Below, piece after piece: positions 61,413 to 64,000 of a DNA stretch of 64,000 nucleotides. Made by a program: the position numbers and the translations under genes. The notes beneath the pieces are model-generated. The model made no database searches and was not told where the DNA came from. It saw only the letters and a list, made by a program, of their open reading frames with translations. Source of the DNA: Candidatus Binataceae bacterium (lineage in GTDB: Bacteria; Desulfobacterota; Binatia; Binatales; Binataceae); assembly GCA_035308025.1 (NCBI GenBank), contig DATGHL010000041.1, positions 1-64,000 of the forward strand, given 5' to 3'. Position 1 is the first letter of the stretch. Every line of letters starts with the position of its first letter.

Positions 61413-63257
61413 TTACGGCGCGCAGACCGCGTGCCCACGTTTGAGGCAGGCTTGCAGTGGCGTCAGGACTGGGTGCGCTAGTCCCAGGAACTCAATTGCA
61501 GATGATGAACCGCCCACCCAGACGTTGCCGGCGGCATCGAGCACGATCGACCCGAGATTTTGGTTCGACGCTGCTGTTAAGCTGAGCCCGCGTTGGTAAC
61601 CGCTTGCAGCAGTGAGTTCGCTCAGATTTCCCGAAGCGTTCGTTGCGAAGACGTTAGCCGCGGAATCGAGCGCGATAGTGGTCGTGAAGGCATATCCGCC
61701 TGTGAGACCTGCGCCGACGGGAGCGAAGCTCAGAACGCCGGCATATTCGCTGGCCGCGGTGAACTCGACGACACTGTTGTCTGTCTGCCCGAAGAGATTC
61801 CCGCCGGCGTCCAGCGCCACTGCCGTAATCGACTGGCTCGCGCAGCCGGCACAGGGCTCGTGCAGGACCGTCGCGTAATTGGAGGCGTTCGTGAATATGC
61901 TCACGCCGCTCGTGACGTGACCGAGGGGGGCCGCATTCGGCACGAAAATGTCCCCCGCCGCATCCAGCACCGGCGGCTCGCTGGGCACATAGTCTGTGTT
62001 GGAATCAACCAGGTTAGCGGCGGTGGCGTAACCGCTCGACGCGGTCAACTCGCTAATGGCGCCGGAGCTGTCAAGCACAAAAAGGTTGTCTGAAATATCC
62101 AACGCTATGCCGTATGGGGCATTTAGACCCGAGGGTTGGAAAAGAGACCCGGCACTGTAGTTACTTACCTTGGTGAGCTCGCTCACGCCGGTGTCGGCGT
62201 GATCTGTCGCAAAAATATTGCCGGCCGTGTCGAGGGCAACGAAAAAGTCCTCGAACAGACCGGCCGTCGACGGGCGGAGCTTCAAAATTGTTCGATAACT
62301 GTTGGCAGCCGTAAGCTCAAAGACCACGCTGCCCGCAGCGTTAAAAACGTTGCCTGCGCCGTCGATCGCTAATCCCAACGCCTCATTCGCCCCCAAAGCT
62401 AGCGCGATTTCGAAACCATCGGGAGCTGCCGCGAGCGTCGGCTGGTAAGGACGAGTCGCCAGTAACGCCTGAATGTCGAACAAAGCTTTAACGTTAGACG
62501 AGGGATTCGCCGCCATCGCGTACGCCGCCGCCAGCGTGTTCCCCGACGTGCCGGTATCAGCGAATAACTCGCTGCAGGCCGTTGAGTTCGGCCCCGCACC
62601 GCCCGCACATGCGGCGATGATGTCGGCGAGCGTGTCGGACCGTTCGAGGCTGTTGCAATTTTCCACCGGATTCGTTGAACAAGCGTCTGCCGCAGGCAAG
62701 AACCTTGACGGTCCGCCGCTAATCGAATAGCCCCGGCTGACCTCGACCGCGACGAGGTTGTAGTAACTCTTGTACGCAAGTGCCAGCCCAGCGGCATTGG
62801 TCGCTGACGAACCGATAATCTCACCGCTCGCATCAATAAATTGCGTGAGCGCCCACTCGGTCCCCACGGTGGTTCGCTCGTTCAGGTTTATGCTGGCCGT
62901 TGACCGGATATTTCCGCATGGTCCGATGGCTGCAATTAAACCGATAGCGGGATTGCTCAACCCTTTCACGCTTCCGCCGGTCGCGGCGACGTAGGTCAAG
63001 ACGCTGCTGGACGGGCAGGTGTAGTTGACGGTGTAGTTCCCGCCGGTCGCGCTCGCCGTGGCGTCAAGCACCGTTGCGCCGGCGCCATATCCGGTATTTC
63101 CGACGGCATACAGCGTCACGGTTGCGCCCGCCACCGCTCCTCCGTCGGCTAGAACTTTTCCCGTGAACGACGCCGCATTGGCCGTACCAATGCACGTCTG
63201 TCCCAAAGTTATGATTGTTGTCAATACAATCGCCAATACAAGCAAAGATGACTTCAT
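61413..63257 (-). CDS. Secreted NHL-type beta-propeller protein
   Basis: 614 aa. A signal peptide ends at IGTANA. It is followed by a carboxypeptidase-regulatory-like beta domain (ASFTGKVLADGGAVAGATVTLYAVG), a helical middle part, and then a string of NHL-like blades: EALGLAIDGAGNVFNAAG, FFVALDTAGNIFATDHADTGVSELT, APYGIALDISDNLFVLDSSGAISELT, ITAVALDAGGNLFGQTDNSVVEFT, TTIALDSAANVFATNASGNLSELT, GSIVLDAAGNVWVGGSSSAIEFLG. The blades contain repeated ELTAASGY motifs. Exported, role unknown. Confidence 0.8.
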   Translation of the reverse strand: MKSSLLVLAIVLTTIITLGQTCIGTANAASFTGKVLADGGAVAGATVTLYAVGNTGYGAGATVLDATASATGGNYTVNYTCPSSSVLTYVAATGGSVKGLSNPAIGLIAAIGPCGNIRSTASINLNERTTVGTEWALTQFIDASGEIIGSSATNAAGLALAYKSYYNLVAVEVSRGYSISGGPSRFLPAADACSTNPVENCNSLERSDTLADIIAACAGGAGPNSTACSELFADTGTSGNTLAAAYAMAANPSSNVKALFDIQALLATRPYQPTLAAAPDGFEIALALGANEALGLAIDGAGNVFNAAGSVVFELTAANSYRTILKLRPSTAGLFEDFFVALDTAGNIFATDHADTGVSELTKVSNYSAGSLFQPSGLNAPYGIALDISDNLFVLDSSGAISELTASSGYATAANLVDSNTDYVPSEPPVLDAAGDIFVPNAAPLGHVTSGVSIFTNASNYATVLHEPCAGCASQSITAVALDAGGNLFGQTDNSVVEFTAASEYAGVLSFAPVGAGLTGGYAFTTTIALDSAANVFATNASGNLSELTAASGYQRGLSLTAASNQNLGSIVLDAAGNVWVGGSSSAIEFLGLAHPVLTPLQACLKRGHAVCAP

Positions 63258-63380
63258 ATGAGCCTTTTCCCCGAAATTTAGTTCTTACTAGCAGCCAAAG
63301 AAGGCAGCGTCAATATTGACCGAACAGAATTGCACTGAAACTCGTATCGTCCGGTGTGAGTGCCGGACGCGGCGGCAATT

Positions 63381-63413
63381 GAAAACGGCTCGCGAGCGAT
63401 GCCGCGAGCCGTT
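63381..63413 (-). terminator. Rho-independent terminator of the amidohydrolase gene
   Basis: 11-bp stem AACGGCTCGCG / CGCGAGCCGTT (63384-63394, 63403-63413), followed on the minus strand by TTTTC. It lies 25 bases after the stop at 63439. Confidence 0.75.
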
Positions 63414-63438
63414 GCGCTTCAAGTCGTATTTCGCGCAA

Positions 63439-64000
63439 TCAAACTGACAGATTGTAGACCTTGCGCAGATTATCGCCGAGGACGTCGCGCCGCTGCTGCG
63501 CATCCGGGATTTTGTCGCCGAAGTGCTCCAGCTCCTCGATATAGTTGCCGGTGTGATCGGGATGGGGAAAATCAGTCGCCCAGAAAAAGCGCTCACTGCC
63601 GCATAGATCGACCATCGCCGGCAGCGACTTCTCGTCCGGATCCGCCGAGACCCATACATTGCGCTGGAAGTAGTAGCTCGGCTTCTCCTTGAGCGGCACC
63701 CCGCGCCCCGTGACGCTGTCGTAGACTGCGTCCATCCGATCCAGCCAGTATTGAATCCAGCCCGCGCCGACTTCGAGAATCACAATCTTGAGCTTCGGAA
63801 ATTTGTCGAAGGTCCCGTACTGCATGAAACTCGCGAGCGCATGGCGCGTCGCATCCGAGGCCGTGATGCTGAGGAACCAATGCTGCTTGCGAATGTACTC
63901 CCGGTCGTACCGCCCGGGCCAGCACCATTGCGGCTCGAGCGAAACGTGGATGCCCAGCGGGACATCGAGTTCCTGCGCTTTGGCGAACAGTGGATCATGG
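63439..64000 (-). CDS. Amidohydrolase-2 family protein, C-terminal part (runs off the window)
   Basis: At least 186 aa are visible, in one frame from the window edge. LGIHVSLEPQWCW has a metal-ligand His; KLKIVILEVGAGWIQYWLDRMDAVYD follows; FFWATDFPHPDHTGNYIEELEHF carries the metal Asp; and it ends LRKVYNLSV. Same family as the gene at 44.2 kb, with the same VxVSFDPDE-like arrangement (NVWVSADPDEKSLPAMVDLCG). The N-terminus with the first metal motif is outside. Confidence 0.88.
   Translation of the reverse strand, partial: HDPLFAKAQELDVPLGIHVSLEPQWCWPGRYDREYIRKQHWFLSITASDATRHALASFMQYGTFDKFPKLKIVILEVGAGWIQYWLDRMDAVYDSVTGRGVPLKEKPSYYFQRNVWVSADPDEKSLPAMVDLCGSERFFWATDFPHPDHTGNYIEELEHFGDKIPDAQQRRDVLGDNLRKVYNLSV

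Overview
The window looks like a chromosomal contig of a GC-rich Gram-negative-type bacterium. Housekeeping genes of ordinary bacterial type (tRNA-Ser, aroQ, accB, accC, acpP, nrdR, ribD, ligA, malQ, korAB) sit among LLM-class flavin oxidoreductases, CaiB/BaiF CoA-transferase, amidohydrolase-2, EthD and TIGR03084-type genes and several secreted repeat proteins. That mixture resembles Binatota or other Desulfobacterota-like uncultured lineages. This is a guess from gene content, not a phylogenetic result.

Layout. 1-11.4 kb: a cut-off small gene, tRNA-Ser(UGA), a wrecked epoxide hydrolase, a secreted beta-helix protein, the aroQ-accB-accC cluster, a DUF1573 secreted protein, a YiiX-type cysteine hydrolase, an MFS carrier, a class III aminotransferase and a BON protein. 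11.5-15.3 kb (minus strand): acpP, nrdR, ribD, ggt. 15.6-20.5 kb: a collagen-like secreted protein with an S74 chaperone tail and two more predicted propeller-type proteins. 20.7-23.3 kb: an LLM oxidoreductase and an M20 peptidase. 23.4-26.1 kb: a self-regulated ArsR-SRPBCC-GyrI-DUF899-VOC operon.

26,090-38,960 is the most striking part: a 12,871-bp Mu-like transposable element with defined ends. It starts TG and ends CA, has imperfect terminal inverted repeats and is flanked by a perfect 5-bp target duplication (ATGAG). It encodes a C-type repressor, Ner, MuA, MuB, GemA, a wHTH protein, DUF3486, several unknown small proteins, a Mu gpI-like protease, a tail-assembly chaperone pair with a -1 slippery heptamer, and a tape measure protein. 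I find no gene for the large terminase, portal, capsid, sheath, baseplate or lysis. The remaining frames are intact and overlap or abut, so the element reads as a streamlined unit (a possible transposable phage satellite) rather than a rotting prophage.

39-54 kb: GNAT, ubiE, a SufT-like protein, a TPR protein, malQ with a Rieske-oxygenase stub, a TIGR03084 protein, EthD, an amidohydrolase, a sugar-nucleotide reductase, an alcohol dehydrogenase, a frameshifted small gene, an HTH-citrate synthase, a second LLM enzyme, inositol-phosphate synthase and a CoA-transferase. 53.6-60.2 kb: pduO-type adenosyltransferase, MBL hydrolase, ligA, korA-korB. 60.3-61.3 kb: a two-gene operon whose first product closely resembles SeqA, behind a promoter with an inverted-repeat operator. 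61.4-64 kb: a secreted NHL-type protein and the C-terminal part of an amidohydrolase.
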